Shown here: positions 8,680 through 18,899 of the stretch, in pieces
How the letters are laid out: each line of letters starts with the position of its first letter
How positions within the stretch are numbered: position 1 is the first letter of the stretch
Source: Burkholderiaceae bacterium
Lineage (GTDB): Bacteria > Pseudomonadota > Gammaproteobacteria > Burkholderiales > Burkholderiaceae
Direction of reading: 5' to 3'
DNA: 25,218 nucleotides
NCBI GenBank assembly: GCA_017998575.1
Contig: JAGOCV010000009.1
Coordinates: 1-25,218, forward strand
The notes under the pieces: model-generated
The model's database searches: none
What the model was told of the DNA's origin: nothing
What the model saw: only the letters and a program-made list of their open reading frames with translations
Position numbers and translations under genes: made by a program

Positions 8680-9501
8680 TCAGGTCGCGGGCAGCAGGGC
8701 CCGCAGCGCTGTTGCCGTGGCCTCGTCGGCCGGGAAAAACGATTCCACCGCCAGCTCCTGCAGGGTCACATCCACGGGCGTGCCAAAGATCGTGGTGGTG
8801 CTGATGAAGCTCAGCACGCCGTGCGGTGTGCGGAAGCGGAACGGCATGGCGATGCCCAGAACTTCGCCGTCCAGCCGCACGTCGGCGGCTTCGGGGGGAA
8901 CGGGGTAGGCCTGCAGTTCGGCGAGCAGGTCGGCCAGCACCGGGTCGGCGGTGAGTGCGATCTGCGATGCCAGCCGCTCGAACAGGTGATGCCGCCACTG
9001 GCCCAGGTTGGCGATCTGCGGCGCCAATCCGCGCGGATGCAGGCTCAGGCGCAGTACGTTGACGGGGGCCTGCAGCAACTCGGGGGCGGCGCCGGCCATG
9101 AGCAGCGGCACGCTGGCGTTGTAGCTGACGAGGTTCCAGTGCCGGTCCATCGCCAGCGCGGGGTAGGGCGAATGGCCGCGCAGGATCAGCTCGACAGCCT
9201 GCCGCGCGGCCGCCAGGGCGGGGTCGTCCAGCGCGCGTTCGCGGTACAGCGGCGCATAGCCGGCGGCGGCCAGTAGCGCGTTGCGCTCGCGCAGCGGCAC
9301 GTCCAGTCGACCGGCCAGCCGCAGCACCATCTCGCGGCTGGGCGTGGAGCGGCCGGTTTCCATGAAGCTCAGGTGGCGTGTCGAGATGCCGGCGTCGCCC
9401 GCCAGGTCGAGCTGGCTCAGGCGACGGCGCTGCCGCCAATGACGCAGGTGGTCGCCGAACGATGGCGGGGGTGGGCGGGTGGCGCTGGCAGCGAGGGTCA
9501 T
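8680..9501 (-). CDS. XRE family regulator with MmyB-type ligand-binding domain
   Basis: The 273-residue product has an N-terminal Cro/CI helix-turn-helix (residues about 15-72: FGDHLRHWRQRRRLSQLDLA, ISTRHLSFMETGRSTPSREMVLRLA). The C-terminal domain is of the MmyB-like ligand-binding type (PALAMDRHWNLVSYNASVPLLM, LNVLRLSLHP-like NVLRLSLHPRGL, FISTTTIFGTPVDVTLQELAVESFFPADEAT). These proteins commonly control a divergently transcribed neighbour, here the small membrane protein starting at 9635. The start at 9501 gives the usual family N-terminus; an in-frame ATG at 9537 is an alternative. Neither has a strong ribosome binding site. The ligand is unknown. Confidence 0.92.
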   Translation of the reverse strand: MTLAASATRPPPPSFGDHLRHWRQRRRLSQLDLAGDAGISTRHLSFMETGRSTPSREMVLRLAGRLDVPLRERNALLAAAGYAPLYRERALDDPALAAARQAVELILRGHSPYPALAMDRHWNLVSYNASVPLLMAGAAPELLQAPVNVLRLSLHPRGLAPQIANLGQWRHHLFERLASQIALTADPVLADLLAELQAYPVPPEAADVRLDGEVLGIAMPFRFRTPHGVLSFISTTTIFGTPVDVTLQELAVESFFPADEATATALRALLPAT

Positions 9502-9559
9502 GCGCCCATCGTAAGCGGCCCCCTGCAGCGGCACCATTACCTGCCGCGTCATCGACGCT

Positions 9560-9574
9560 CGGCCCACCGGGCCG
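9560..9574. promoter_or_regulatory. Inverted repeat between XRE regulator and membrane protein gene
   Basis: CGGCCC (9560-9565) and GGGCCG (9569-9574) form perfect 6 bp arms around ACC, midway between the two divergent starts. It is a candidate operator for the XRE protein. GC-rich inverted repeats of this size also arise by chance in such a genome. Confidence 0.3.
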
Positions 9575-9634
9575 GACGATCGGGCCTCGCCTCGTTCGCA
9601 AGACCTGTTCTTCCACCCTTCCAAGGAGCCTGTC

Positions 9635-10072
9635 ATGTCCGTGTCTTCATCCTTCGTCTCTTCCGCTTCCTCATCCACCGGCCTGCGCGCGGTGCTCTGG
9701 GCCGATGCCGGCTCGGGCCTGGTCCTGGCCGCACTGCAGTGGACGCTGGCCGACCCGCTGTCGGTCTGGCTGGGCCTGCCCGTGGCGCTGCTGCAGGGTT
9801 CGGCGCTCGTGCTGCTGGCCTACGTGGCGCTGGCGGGCTGGCTCGCCGTGCGCAGCGGTCAGCCGCGCGGCCTGCTGGCGCTGCTCATGATCGACAACTG
9901 GGCCTGGGTGGCGGGCTGCCTGCTGCTGGCCTTCGGCCCGTGGGTCGAGCCCACCGCGCTGGGCATGGCCTGGCTGCTGGGGCAGGCGGTCGCGGTGGCC
10001 GTGCTGGCCGAGCTTCAATGGATGATCGGCCTGCGCTGCCCGCGCCGTGCGGCATCGGCCCGGATGGCCTGA
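9635..10072 (+). CDS. Small integral membrane protein, four predicted helices
   Basis: The 145-residue product has a short Ser-rich N-terminus, then four hydrophobic segments at about residues 17-37, 43-68, 79-103 and 107-130, and a basic C-terminal tail. A strong ribosome binding site, AAGGAG (9623-9628), fixes the ATG at 9635. It is divergent from the XRE/MmyB-type regulator and is the likely regulatory target. I do not recognise a family with known function. Confidence 0.85.
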   Translation: MSVSSSFVSSASSSTGLRAVLWADAGSGLVLAALQWTLADPLSVWLGLPVALLQGSALVLLAYVALAGWLAVRSGQPRGLLALLMIDNWAWVAGCLLLAFGPWVEPTALGMAWLLGQAVAVAVLAELQWMIGLRCPRRAASARMA

Positions 10073-10113
10073 GCGGTATTACCGGCCGTCACGCCGGGCT
10101 CGCATGAACGCTG

Positions 10114-10144
10114 CCAGAATGAAGCCTCTCCCGCCTCATTCTGG
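10114..10144 (+). promoter_or_regulatory. Hairpin overlapping the acnA ribosome binding site
   Basis: CCAGAATGA (10114-10122) and TCATTCTGG (10136-10144) form a perfect 9 bp inverted repeat with a 13-nt loop. The 3' arm contains the first bases of the acnA Shine-Dalgarno GGAG (10143-10146), and the start codon follows at 10154. In the mRNA this stem would partly hide the ribosome binding site. There is no T tract, so it is not a terminator. As DNA it could instead be a protein-binding site. Confidence 0.5.
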
Positions 10145-10153
10145 AGTCATGTG

Positions 10154-13057
<2,904 letters not shown>

Positions 13058-13084
13058 CCGGCGGCTGGCCGCGTCTGCGCACAG

Positions 13085-13107
13085 GCGGCCCGCTGGGCCG
13101 CTTTTTT
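13085..13107 (+). terminator. Rho-independent terminator after acnA
   Basis: GCGGCCC (13085-13091) pairs with GGGCCGC (13095-13101) around the loop GCT, and six T residues follow at 13102-13107. It is 27 bp past the acnA stop. Confidence 0.88.
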
Positions 13108-13172
13108 CTGTCTGCCTTTCATTGACTGCCCTCAAGGGGTATGGCCGCTGTTACCACTGTCGGTCGAGTTTT

Positions 13173-13187
13173 CGGGAACAATTCTCA
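13173..13187. promoter_or_regulatory. Possible Fur box upstream of feoA
   Basis: On the minus strand, TGAGAATTGTTCCCG matches the 7-1-7 Fur consensus TGATAATnATTATCA at 9 of 14 informative positions, including six of seven in the first half. It lies 17 bp before the feoA start. It overlaps an inverted repeat TCGGGAA (13172-13178) / TTCCCGA (13189-13195), which could also fold in the leader. Fur control of feo operons is well established, so the position is right, but the match is partial. Confidence 0.4.
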
Positions 13188-13204
13188 TTTCCCGAGAGAC
13201 TGCG

Positions 13205-13507
13205 GTGTCCAAGATGACGACAACAACAGATGCACCCGCGACGACAGGGCTGGACGGACTGGTGATGCACCGGGCCGCGACCGTCGTTTCGATACGAGAG
13301 CCCACTGACGCCCACGAGCGCGAACTCGTGCTGCGGCTGGTGGAAATCGGCTTCCTGCCGGGCGAGCCGGTGCGCGTGATCGCGCGCGGCTTCCCCGGCG
13401 GCGAGCCGCTGGCCGTGCGCGTGGGAAGCAGCACGTTCGCGCTGCGCCGCCACGAAGCGGCGCTGGTGCAAGTGCAGGTGGGTGCCGACGCCGAGGCGAT
13501 GGCATGA
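13205..13507 (+). CDS. feoA: Ferrous iron transport protein A (SH3-like)
   Basis: FeoA is a small cytosolic SH3-like protein that works with FeoB in Fe(II) uptake. The 100-residue product has the family layout: LRLVEIGFLPGEPVRVIARGFPGGEPLAVRVGSSTFALRRHEAALVQV. The N-terminal 25 residues are longer than in the shortest FeoA proteins. The GTG at 13205 is preferred because GAGAGA (13194-13199) lies at usable spacing; ATG 13214 would leave it rather far. The TGA overlaps the feoB ATG as ATGA, indicating translational coupling. Confidence 0.9.
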   Translation: MSKMTTTTDAPATTGLDGLVMHRAATVVSIREPTDAHERELVLRLVEIGFLPGEPVRVIARGFPGGEPLAVRVGSSTFALRRHEAALVQVQVGADAEAMA

Positions 13508-15378
13508 ACGCCGCGCCCGTGCGCCTGGCGTTGCTGGGCAATCCCAATTGCGGCAAGACGGCGCTGTTCAATCTGCTGACCGGCAGCCGCCAGAAAGTGG
13601 CCAATTACGCCGGCGTCACGGTGGAGCGCAAGGAAGGCAGCCTGCGCACGCCTGCCGGCCACAGCGTGCGCGTGCTCGACCTGCCAGGCGCCTACAGTCT
13701 CAACGCCCTGTCGGCCGACGAAGCCGTCACGCGCGACGTGGTGCTGGGCCGGCGCGAGGGCGAGCCGCGGCCCGACCTGCTGGTGTGCGTGACCGACGCG
13801 ACCAACCTGCGCCTCAACCTGCGGCTGGTGCTGGAAGCGCGCGGCCTGGGCGTTCCCGTGCTGCTGGCGCTCAACATGAGCGACATGGCCGAGCGACAGG
13901 GCATCGTGATCGACCGCGAGGTGCTGTCGCGCGAGCTGGGCCTGCCGGTGATCGACACGGTGGGCGTGCGCCAGGGCGGCGCTGATGCGCTGCTGGCGGC
14001 GCTCGACAGCCATATCGCGGCCCGGCGGGCGATGCCTTCGCGTTCCGCGGACTGGCAGGCTGGCGACGTGGCCGGCGTGATGGCCACGCAATCCGAGGTC
14101 CGCCGGATCCTGGAGACGACTGTGCGCCTGCCGGCAGCCACATCCACTTTGGGCGACCGGCTCGATCGCGTGGTACTGCATCCGGTGGCCGGGCCGCTGA
14201 TTCTGGCGGCGGTGCTGTTTCTCATGTTCCAGGCCGTGTTCAGCTGGGCAGCGGCGCCGATGGACGCCATCAAGGGCGGCTTCGAAACGCTGGGCGCGCT
14301 GCTGTCGGAGCACATGCCGCAGGGCGTGTTGCGCAGTCTGCTGGTGGACGGCTTCATCGCCGGTGCGGGCAGCGTGCTGGTGTTCCTGCCTCAGATCCTG
14401 ATCCTGTTCGCCTTCATCCTCGCGCTGGAAGATTCGGGCTACCTGCCGCGTGCTGCGTTCCTGCTGGACCGCACCATGGGTATGGTGGGCCTGTCGGGCC
14501 GGTCGTTCATCCCGCTGCTGTCGAGCTTCGCCTGCGCCATCCCGGGCGTGATGGCCACGCGCACCATCTCGAACTGGCGTGACCGGCTCGTCACCATCAT
14601 GGTGGCGCCTCTCATGACCTGTTCGGCGCGGCTGCCCGTGTATGCACTGCTGATCGGCGCCTTCATTCCCGAACGCACCGTGGGCGGCGTGTTCAGCCTG
14701 CAGGGCCTGGTGCTGTTCATCCTGTATGGCGCGGGCATTGCCTCGGCGATGGCGGTCGCCTGGGCGTTCAAGCACATCCGCGCCAGCAGCGCGCCTGCGC
14801 CGTTGCTGATGGAACTGCCCAGCTGGCGCCTGCCGGGGCTGCGCAACCTCGCGCTGGGCCTGTATGAGCGCGCGGGCATCTTCATGAAGCGCGTGGGCAC
14901 CATCATCCTCGCGCTCATGGTGCTGCTGTGGTTCCTGTCGTCGTTTCCGGCGCCGCCACCGGGCGCCACCGGGCCGGCCATTGAATACAGCCTGGCCGGC
15001 CGCCTGGGCCATGCGCTGCAGTACGTGTTCGCGCCCATCGGATTCAACTGGCAGATTTCCATTGCGCTGGTGCCCGGCCTGGCCGCGCGCGAGGTGGCCG
15101 TGGGCGCACTGGGCACCGTGTACTCGCTGGCGAACGCCGGCGAAGACACGGCCGGCGCGCTGATGCCGGTGCTGGCGCAGGGCTGGTCGCTGGCCACGGC
15201 GCTGTCGCTGCTGGCCTGGTACGTGTTCGCGCCGCAGTGCCTGTCCACGCTCGCGACCGTGCGGCGCGAGACCAATTCGTGGAAGTACCCGCTCTTCATG
15301 GCGGCCTACCTTTTCGGGCTGGCCTATGCGGCGAGCTTCGTCACCTACCGCGTCGCGTTGGCACTGGGAGGGGGTTGA
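13504..15378 (+). CDS. feoB: Ferrous iron transporter B, GTPase-permease
   Basis: FeoB is the inner-membrane Fe(II) permease with an N-terminal G domain. In this 624-residue product G1 is GNPNCGKT (12-19), G3 is DLPGAYSL (59-66) and G4 is NMSD (124-127). The membrane part begins near residue 220 and contains the two Gate-type segments, one with SSFACAIPGVMATRTI and one with MTCSARLPVYALLIGAF, whose cysteines are conserved in the family. It is shorter than E. coli FeoB (773), mainly in the linker and C-terminus, as in many betaproteobacterial FeoB proteins. It starts inside the feoA stop and is followed one base after its TGA by a Cys-rich membrane gene. Confidence 0.97.
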   Translation: MNAAPVRLALLGNPNCGKTALFNLLTGSRQKVANYAGVTVERKEGSLRTPAGHSVRVLDLPGAYSLNALSADEAVTRDVVLGRREGEPRPDLLVCVTDATNLRLNLRLVLEARGLGVPVLLALNMSDMAERQGIVIDREVLSRELGLPVIDTVGVRQGGADALLAALDSHIAARRAMPSRSADWQAGDVAGVMATQSEVRRILETTVRLPAATSTLGDRLDRVVLHPVAGPLILAAVLFLMFQAVFSWAAAPMDAIKGGFETLGALLSEHMPQGVLRSLLVDGFIAGAGSVLVFLPQILILFAFILALEDSGYLPRAAFLLDRTMGMVGLSGRSFIPLLSSFACAIPGVMATRTISNWRDRLVTIMVAPLMTCSARLPVYALLIGAFIPERTVGGVFSLQGLVLFILYGAGIASAMAVAWAFKHIRASSAPAPLLMELPSWRLPGLRNLALGLYERAGIFMKRVGTIILALMVLLWFLSSFPAPPPGATGPAIEYSLAGRLGHALQYVFAPIGFNWQISIALVPGLAAREVAVGALGTVYSLANAGEDTAGALMPVLAQGWSLATALSLLAWYVFAPQCLSTLATVRRETNSWKYPLFMAAYLFGLAYAASFVTYRVALALGGG

Positions 15379-15379
15379 G

Positions 15380-15628
15380 ATGCAGGTATTGATCGTCACC
15401 GTGATCGTGCTCGTCGCGGCGGTCTACGCCGCCTGGTATGCGATGCCGCGACGCTGGCGCGCAGCGCTCGCCGGGCGTATGGGCGGCCGGCAGCCGCAAC
15501 TGGCGGCGGTGATCGCGCGTGATCCTGGTTGCGGCGCCTGCGAGAGTTGCGGGCCGTGCAGCGCACCGGTGAAAGAGACCACGGTCGCGGCGCCGGTGTC
15601 GCGCCATTCCAAATCCCCCACGGCCTGA
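15380..15628 (+). CDS. FeoB-linked single-pass membrane protein with CxxCxxCxxC
   Basis: The 82-residue product has one N-terminal membrane helix (residues about 3-21, QVLIVTVIVLVAAVYAAWYA), a basic stretch PRRWRAALAGR, and then Cys51, Cys54, Cys57 and Cys60 in CGACESCGPC, with a polar tail. The start is set by GGAGGGGG just upstream, within the end of feoB. Its position as third gene of the feo operon is that of FeoC or of the FeoB-associated Cys-rich proteins, but the arrangement differs from the winged-helix FeoC of enterobacteria. Four cysteines spaced by two residues could bind a metal or an Fe-S cluster on the cytoplasmic side (inference). Confidence 0.85.
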   Translation: MQVLIVTVIVLVAAVYAAWYAMPRRWRAALAGRMGGRQPQLAAVIARDPGCGACESCGPCSAPVKETTVAAPVSRHSKSPTA

Positions 15629-15674
15629 CGGTGCGCAACGCGCCGGGCCCGGGCAGGGCGGCACAATCGCGCGC

Positions 15675-16877
15675 ATGGTGAATGCGCAACGTCATCCCCG
15701 GCAACTGCTGATCGCGGGCGCCGGCATCGGTGGCCTCGCGGCCGCGCTGGCGTCGGCCCGCGCCGGCTGGCAGGTGAGGGTGTTCGAACAGGCCCGCGAG
15801 TTTGGCGAAGTCGGCGCCGGGCTGCAGCTCGGGCCGAACGTCACGCGGTTGCTGGCGGAATGGGGTCTGTCACCTGCACTGGAGCGCGTGGCCGCCTTTC
15901 CCGGCCGCCTGCGCGTGCGCAGTGCCCTGACGGGTCACGACATCGGCCACATGGGCCTGGGCCACGAGATCGCCGACCGCTACGGCGCGCCCTACGCCAC
16001 GCTCCATCGCGCGGACCTCCATGCGTTGCTGCTGGCGGCCGTGCAGCTGCGTGATGACGTGGCGCTGAACATCGACGCCCGCGTGAGCGGACTCGACGTC
16101 GTGGGCACCGGCGTGCAGGTGCAACTGGCCGGGCAGGCCGAGCCGGTCGAAGGCGATGCACTGGTGGGCGCCGACGGCATCTGGAGCCGCGTGCGCGAAC
16201 TGGCCTGGAACGACGGCCCGGCCACGCCCACCGGCCACCTGGCTTACCGCGCGCTGGTACCGCAGACCGCGCTGCCGGCGGTGCTGCGCTCGAACGATGT
16301 CACGGCGTGGCTCGGGCCGCGCCTGCACGTCATCAGCTATCCGGTGCGGCGCGGCGAACTGCTCAACCTCGTGGCTTTCGTGCACGGCGAACTCGACGGC
16401 GATACCGAAGGATGGGACCATGCGGCCGTGGCGGCCGACCTGCGCGCGGCCATGGGTCCCGTCTGCACGCCGCTGCAGGATCTGCTGCAGGCCGCACCGG
16501 CATGGGGCCTGTGGGTACTGTGCGATCGCGCGCCGCTGGCTTCGGCCGCGCAGATGGTGCGGGGACGCATTGCCCTGCTGGGCGATGCCGCGCATCCCAT
16601 GCGCCCTTACCTGGCGCAGGGCGCGGGCATGGCGATCGAGGATGCCTACGTGCTCGGCCAGTCGCTCGCGCTGTGCGGTGAGCTGGAGGTGGAGGAAGTG
16701 CTGGCCCGCTACGCCCGGCTGCGCTGGCCGCGCGCATCGCGCGTGCAGGCCCGCTCGCGCCGCAACGGCCGCATCTTCCACCTCACCGGGCCGATGCGGT
16801 TGGGGCGTGACCTCTCGGTGGGGTTGCTGGGTCGGCACATCCTCGACGTGCCGTGGCTGTACGGCGGCCGGCTCTAA
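15675..16877 (+). CDS. FAD-dependent aromatic monooxygenase (group A, salicylate-hydroxylase-like)
   Basis: This is a 400-residue flavoprotein hydroxylase with the three family signatures: the FAD-binding GAGIGG (15-20), the DG motif GADGIWSR (Asp167-Gly168), and the GD motif ALLGDAAHPMRPYLAQGAGMAIEDA (Gly303-Asp304). Homologues with this length and layout include salicylate 1-hydroxylase, 3-hydroxybenzoate 6-hydroxylase and related enzymes, which use NAD(P)H and O2 to hydroxylate an aromatic acid. The substrate cannot be fixed from sequence. Its end converges on kynA with 28 bp between them, so it may act on a metabolite of tryptophan breakdown such as anthranilate or kynurenate (speculation). 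The ribosome binding site is weak. Confidence 0.9.
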   Translation: MVNAQRHPRQLLIAGAGIGGLAAALASARAGWQVRVFEQAREFGEVGAGLQLGPNVTRLLAEWGLSPALERVAAFPGRLRVRSALTGHDIGHMGLGHEIADRYGAPYATLHRADLHALLLAAVQLRDDVALNIDARVSGLDVVGTGVQVQLAGQAEPVEGDALVGADGIWSRVRELAWNDGPATPTGHLAYRALVPQTALPAVLRSNDVTAWLGPRLHVISYPVRRGELLNLVAFVHGELDGDTEGWDHAAVAADLRAAMGPVCTPLQDLLQAAPAWGLWVLCDRAPLASAAQMVRGRIALLGDAAHPMRPYLAQGAGMAIEDAYVLGQSLALCGELEVEEVLARYARLRWPRASRVQARSRRNGRIFHLTGPMRLGRDLSVGLLGRHILDVPWLYGGRL

Positions 16878-16905
16878 CGGCCCCCGCCGCGCCGCGCGCA
16901 GCAGA

Positions 16906-17745
16906 TCACAGATCCGTGCGCAGCTTCCAGATCTCGGGGAACAGCACCACGTCCAGCATCTTGCGCAGATAACTCACGCCGCCCGTGCCGCCGGTGCCGC
17001 GCTTGAAGCCGATCACGCGTTCCACCGTGGTGACGTGGCGGAAGCGCCAGAGGCGGAAGGCGTCCTCGATGTCGGTGAGCTTTTCGCCCAGCTGGTACAG
17101 GTCCCAGTAGGCATGCGGATCGCGGTAGACGGTCAGCCAGGCTTCCTCGACCGCGTCGCTGGCCACGTAGGGTTGCGTCCAGTCGCGTTCGAGGTAGTCC
17201 GCCGGCACGGGCACGCCACGGCGCTGCAGCAGGCGCAGGGCCTCGTCGTACAGCGATGGCGATCGCCACGCCGCGTCCACCTGCGCCAGCAGGTCGGGCC
17301 GATGCGCGTGCGGCTTGAGCATGGCGGCGTTCTTGTTGCCCAGGGCGAACTCGATGCAGCGGTATTGCGCGCTCTGGAAGCCGCTGGAATTGGCCAGGTA
17401 GGGCCGCATCGCGCTGTATTCGGGCGGCGTCATGGTGGAGAGCACCGTCCACGCGCCCACCAGCTGCTCCATGATGCGGCTGACGCGCGCGAGCATCTTG
17501 AAGGCGTCGGGCAACTGCTCGGCGCCGATGGCGCGGATGGCGGCCCGCAGCTCGTGCAGCATCAGCTTCATCCAGAGTTCGCTGGTCTGGTGCTGCACGA
17601 TGAACAGCATCTCGTCGTGCGCGGGCGACAGCGGGTGCTGCGCGTTGAGGATCTCGTCGAGATGCAGGTAGTCGCCGTAGCTCATCGACCGGCTGAAGTC
17701 GAGTTGGGCTTTTTCTTCGTGGACGATGCGTTCGGTTTCGTTCAT
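16906..17745 (-). CDS. kynA: Tryptophan 2,3-dioxygenase
   Basis: KynA is a heme enzyme that opens the indole ring of L-tryptophan to give N-formylkynurenine. The 279-residue product carries the family landmarks: [27 protein letters not shown] with the distal His52, [20 protein letters not shown], and [29 protein letters not shown] with the proximal heme ligand His237. The length is close to characterised bacterial enzymes. It is the last gene of a minus-strand series (aminotransferase, RidA-like, kynB, kynA), 78 bp after kynB. That gap could hold an internal promoter, but none is obvious. Confidence 0.97.
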   Translation of the reverse strand: MNETERIVHEEKAQLDFSRSMSYGDYLHLDEILNAQHPLSPAHDEMLFIVQHQTSELWMKLMLHELRAAIRAIGAEQLPDAFKMLARVSRIMEQLVGAWTVLSTMTPPEYSAMRPYLANSSGFQSAQYRCIEFALGNKNAAMLKPHAHRPDLLAQVDAAWRSPSLYDEALRLLQRRGVPVPADYLERDWTQPYVASDAVEEAWLTVYRDPHAYWDLYQLGEKLTDIEDAFRLWRFRHVTTVERVIGFKRGTGGTGGVSYLRKMLDVVLFPEIWKLRTDL

Positions 17746-17823
17746 TGGGCAGTTCCAGGCGCTGTGGTGTCGGCGGCTTTCACATGCACGAAGCGGGCCG
17801 CACGCGAAGGGAGTCTCGGGTCG

Positions 17824-18477
17824 TCAGCGCAGTGCGCGCAACACGGCTCGCACGGGGCTGGCGTCGGCCGTGGTGAGTTTCAGCGGCAGGGCGATGAGTT
17901 CGTAGTCGCCCTCGGCCACGGCGTCGAGCACGAGGTTCTCCAGCACGCGCAGGCCGCGCCGGCGGATCACCTGGTGGCTGTCCAGCGTCTTGCTGTCGGC
18001 GGGGTCGATGCTGGCGGTGTCGATGCCGATGAGCAGCACACCGAGGTCGGCCAGGCGCTCGACGACGTCGGGTGCGTAGGCGGCCAGCCGGGCGTCCCAG
18101 CGGTCGGCGGGCATGCGCTCGTAGGTGCGCACCAGCACGCGCGGCGGCAAGGCATCGTCGACGGCATGCGCAATGTGCTCCCACAGCACCAGCGGGCCGC
18201 GCGCGATGGCGTGGATCACGCGGCAGGGCCCGATGAAAGGCGCCAGCCGCACCTCGCCGATGCTCGCGCCGTGAGCGTCGTAATGCAGCGGCGCGTCGGC
18301 ATGCGCCCCGACGTGCGGCGACATCGTCACGGCGCTCACGTTGACCGGGCAACCCGGGCCGATGGTGGCGGCCCACTGCTGGCTGTAGGCCGTGTCGCCC
18401 GGGAACACCGGGCTGCCCGCATGCACGGGCGGCGAGATGTCCCAGAGGGGTTGTTCAGGGGCGCGCATGGCCGGCAT
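17824..18477 (-). CDS. kynB: Kynurenine formamidase (arylformamidase)
   Basis: KynB hydrolyses N-formylkynurenine to kynurenine and formate. The 217-residue product belongs to the metal-dependent cyclase/KynB fold. Near its N-terminus is LWDISPPVHAGSPVFPGDT, followed by the metal motif SPHVGAHADAPLHYD (His55, His59, Asp61, His65), and later LLIGIDTASIDPADSKTLDSHQVIRRRGLRVLENLVLD. ATG 18477 is used; ATG 18468, three codons in, is equally possible, and neither has a good ribosome binding site. The gene begins 17 bp after the stop of the RidA-like gene. Activity is assigned from family and from adjacency to kynA. Confidence 0.93.
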   Translation of the reverse strand: MPAMRAPEQPLWDISPPVHAGSPVFPGDTAYSQQWAATIGPGCPVNVSAVTMSPHVGAHADAPLHYDAHGASIGEVRLAPFIGPCRVIHAIARGPLVLWEHIAHAVDDALPPRVLVRTYERMPADRWDARLAAYAPDVVERLADLGVLLIGIDTASIDPADSKTLDSHQVIRRRGLRVLENLVLDAVAEGDYELIALPLKLTTADASPVRAVLRALR

Positions 18478-18494
18478 CGTCGGGGGCGTGGGCG

Positions 18495-18878
18495 TCAGGC
18501 GGCCGCGGGGATCATGGCGTAGGCCACGATCTCGATCTTCATGCCCGGCACGACGAGGCCCGCCACGGCGGCACTGGAGCGGTTGGGCCACGGCGCCTCG
18601 AAGAATTCGCGGTACACCGCGTCGATGGCCGGCATATCGGCCACGTCGGTCATGTAGATCAGCACCTGCGTCACGTCGTGCATGTCGCCGCCGGCCGCCT
18701 GCACCGCGCGGCGCAGGTTGGCGAAGGTCAGGCGGGCCTGCTCTTCGATGGTGCCGGTATCGATCGTGCCATCGGTGCGCACGGGGCCGTGCGCGGTGAA
18801 CAGCATGCCGGCCGACTTCACGGCCCACGAAAAGGGTTGCTTGAGCGGCGGCAGCCCGACGTCGACGACTTCCTTCAT
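18495..18878 (-). CDS. RidA/YjgF family protein
   Basis: Rid proteins hydrolyse reactive enamine or imine intermediates released by PLP enzymes and some oxidases. The 127-residue product has the trimeric chorismate-mutase-like fold signature: LFTAHGPVRTDGTIDTGTIEEQARLTFANLRRAVQAAGGDMHDVTQVLIYMTDVADM. It keeps the arginine equivalent to E. coli RidA Arg105 (Arg100 in WPNRSS) and a glutamate near Glu120 (Glu116 in MKIEI), with a one-residue length change between them. It lies between the aminotransferase and kynB in one operon, which suggests it handles an imine or enamine formed in aromatic amino acid breakdown. Its precise substrate is not known. Confidence 0.88.
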   Translation of the reverse strand: MKEVVDVGLPPLKQPFSWAVKSAGMLFTAHGPVRTDGTIDTGTIEEQARLTFANLRRAVQAAGGDMHDVTQVLIYMTDVADMPAIDAVYREFFEAPWPNRSSAAVAGLVVPGMKIEIVAYAMIPAAA

Positions 18879-18899
18879 GAGCGTGCCCTGTACTTCAGT

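Noticed and set aside
10114..10144. A classical iron-responsive element at the acnA start.
   Set aside because: The loop has no CAGUGN hexaloop and the stem has no bulged cytosine. Only a generic hairpin is supported.
13132..15399. A 755-residue open frame antisense to feoA/feoB.
   Set aside because: It is the mirror of strongly supported coding DNA in a GC-rich genome. Its translation is low-complexity Arg/His/Gln/Ala with no motifs.
16156..18522. A 788-residue plus-strand open frame crossing the monooxygenase end and the antisense of kynA and kynB.
   Set aside because: It spans the ends of convergent, well-identified genes and has no family signature; it is a by-product of high GC content.
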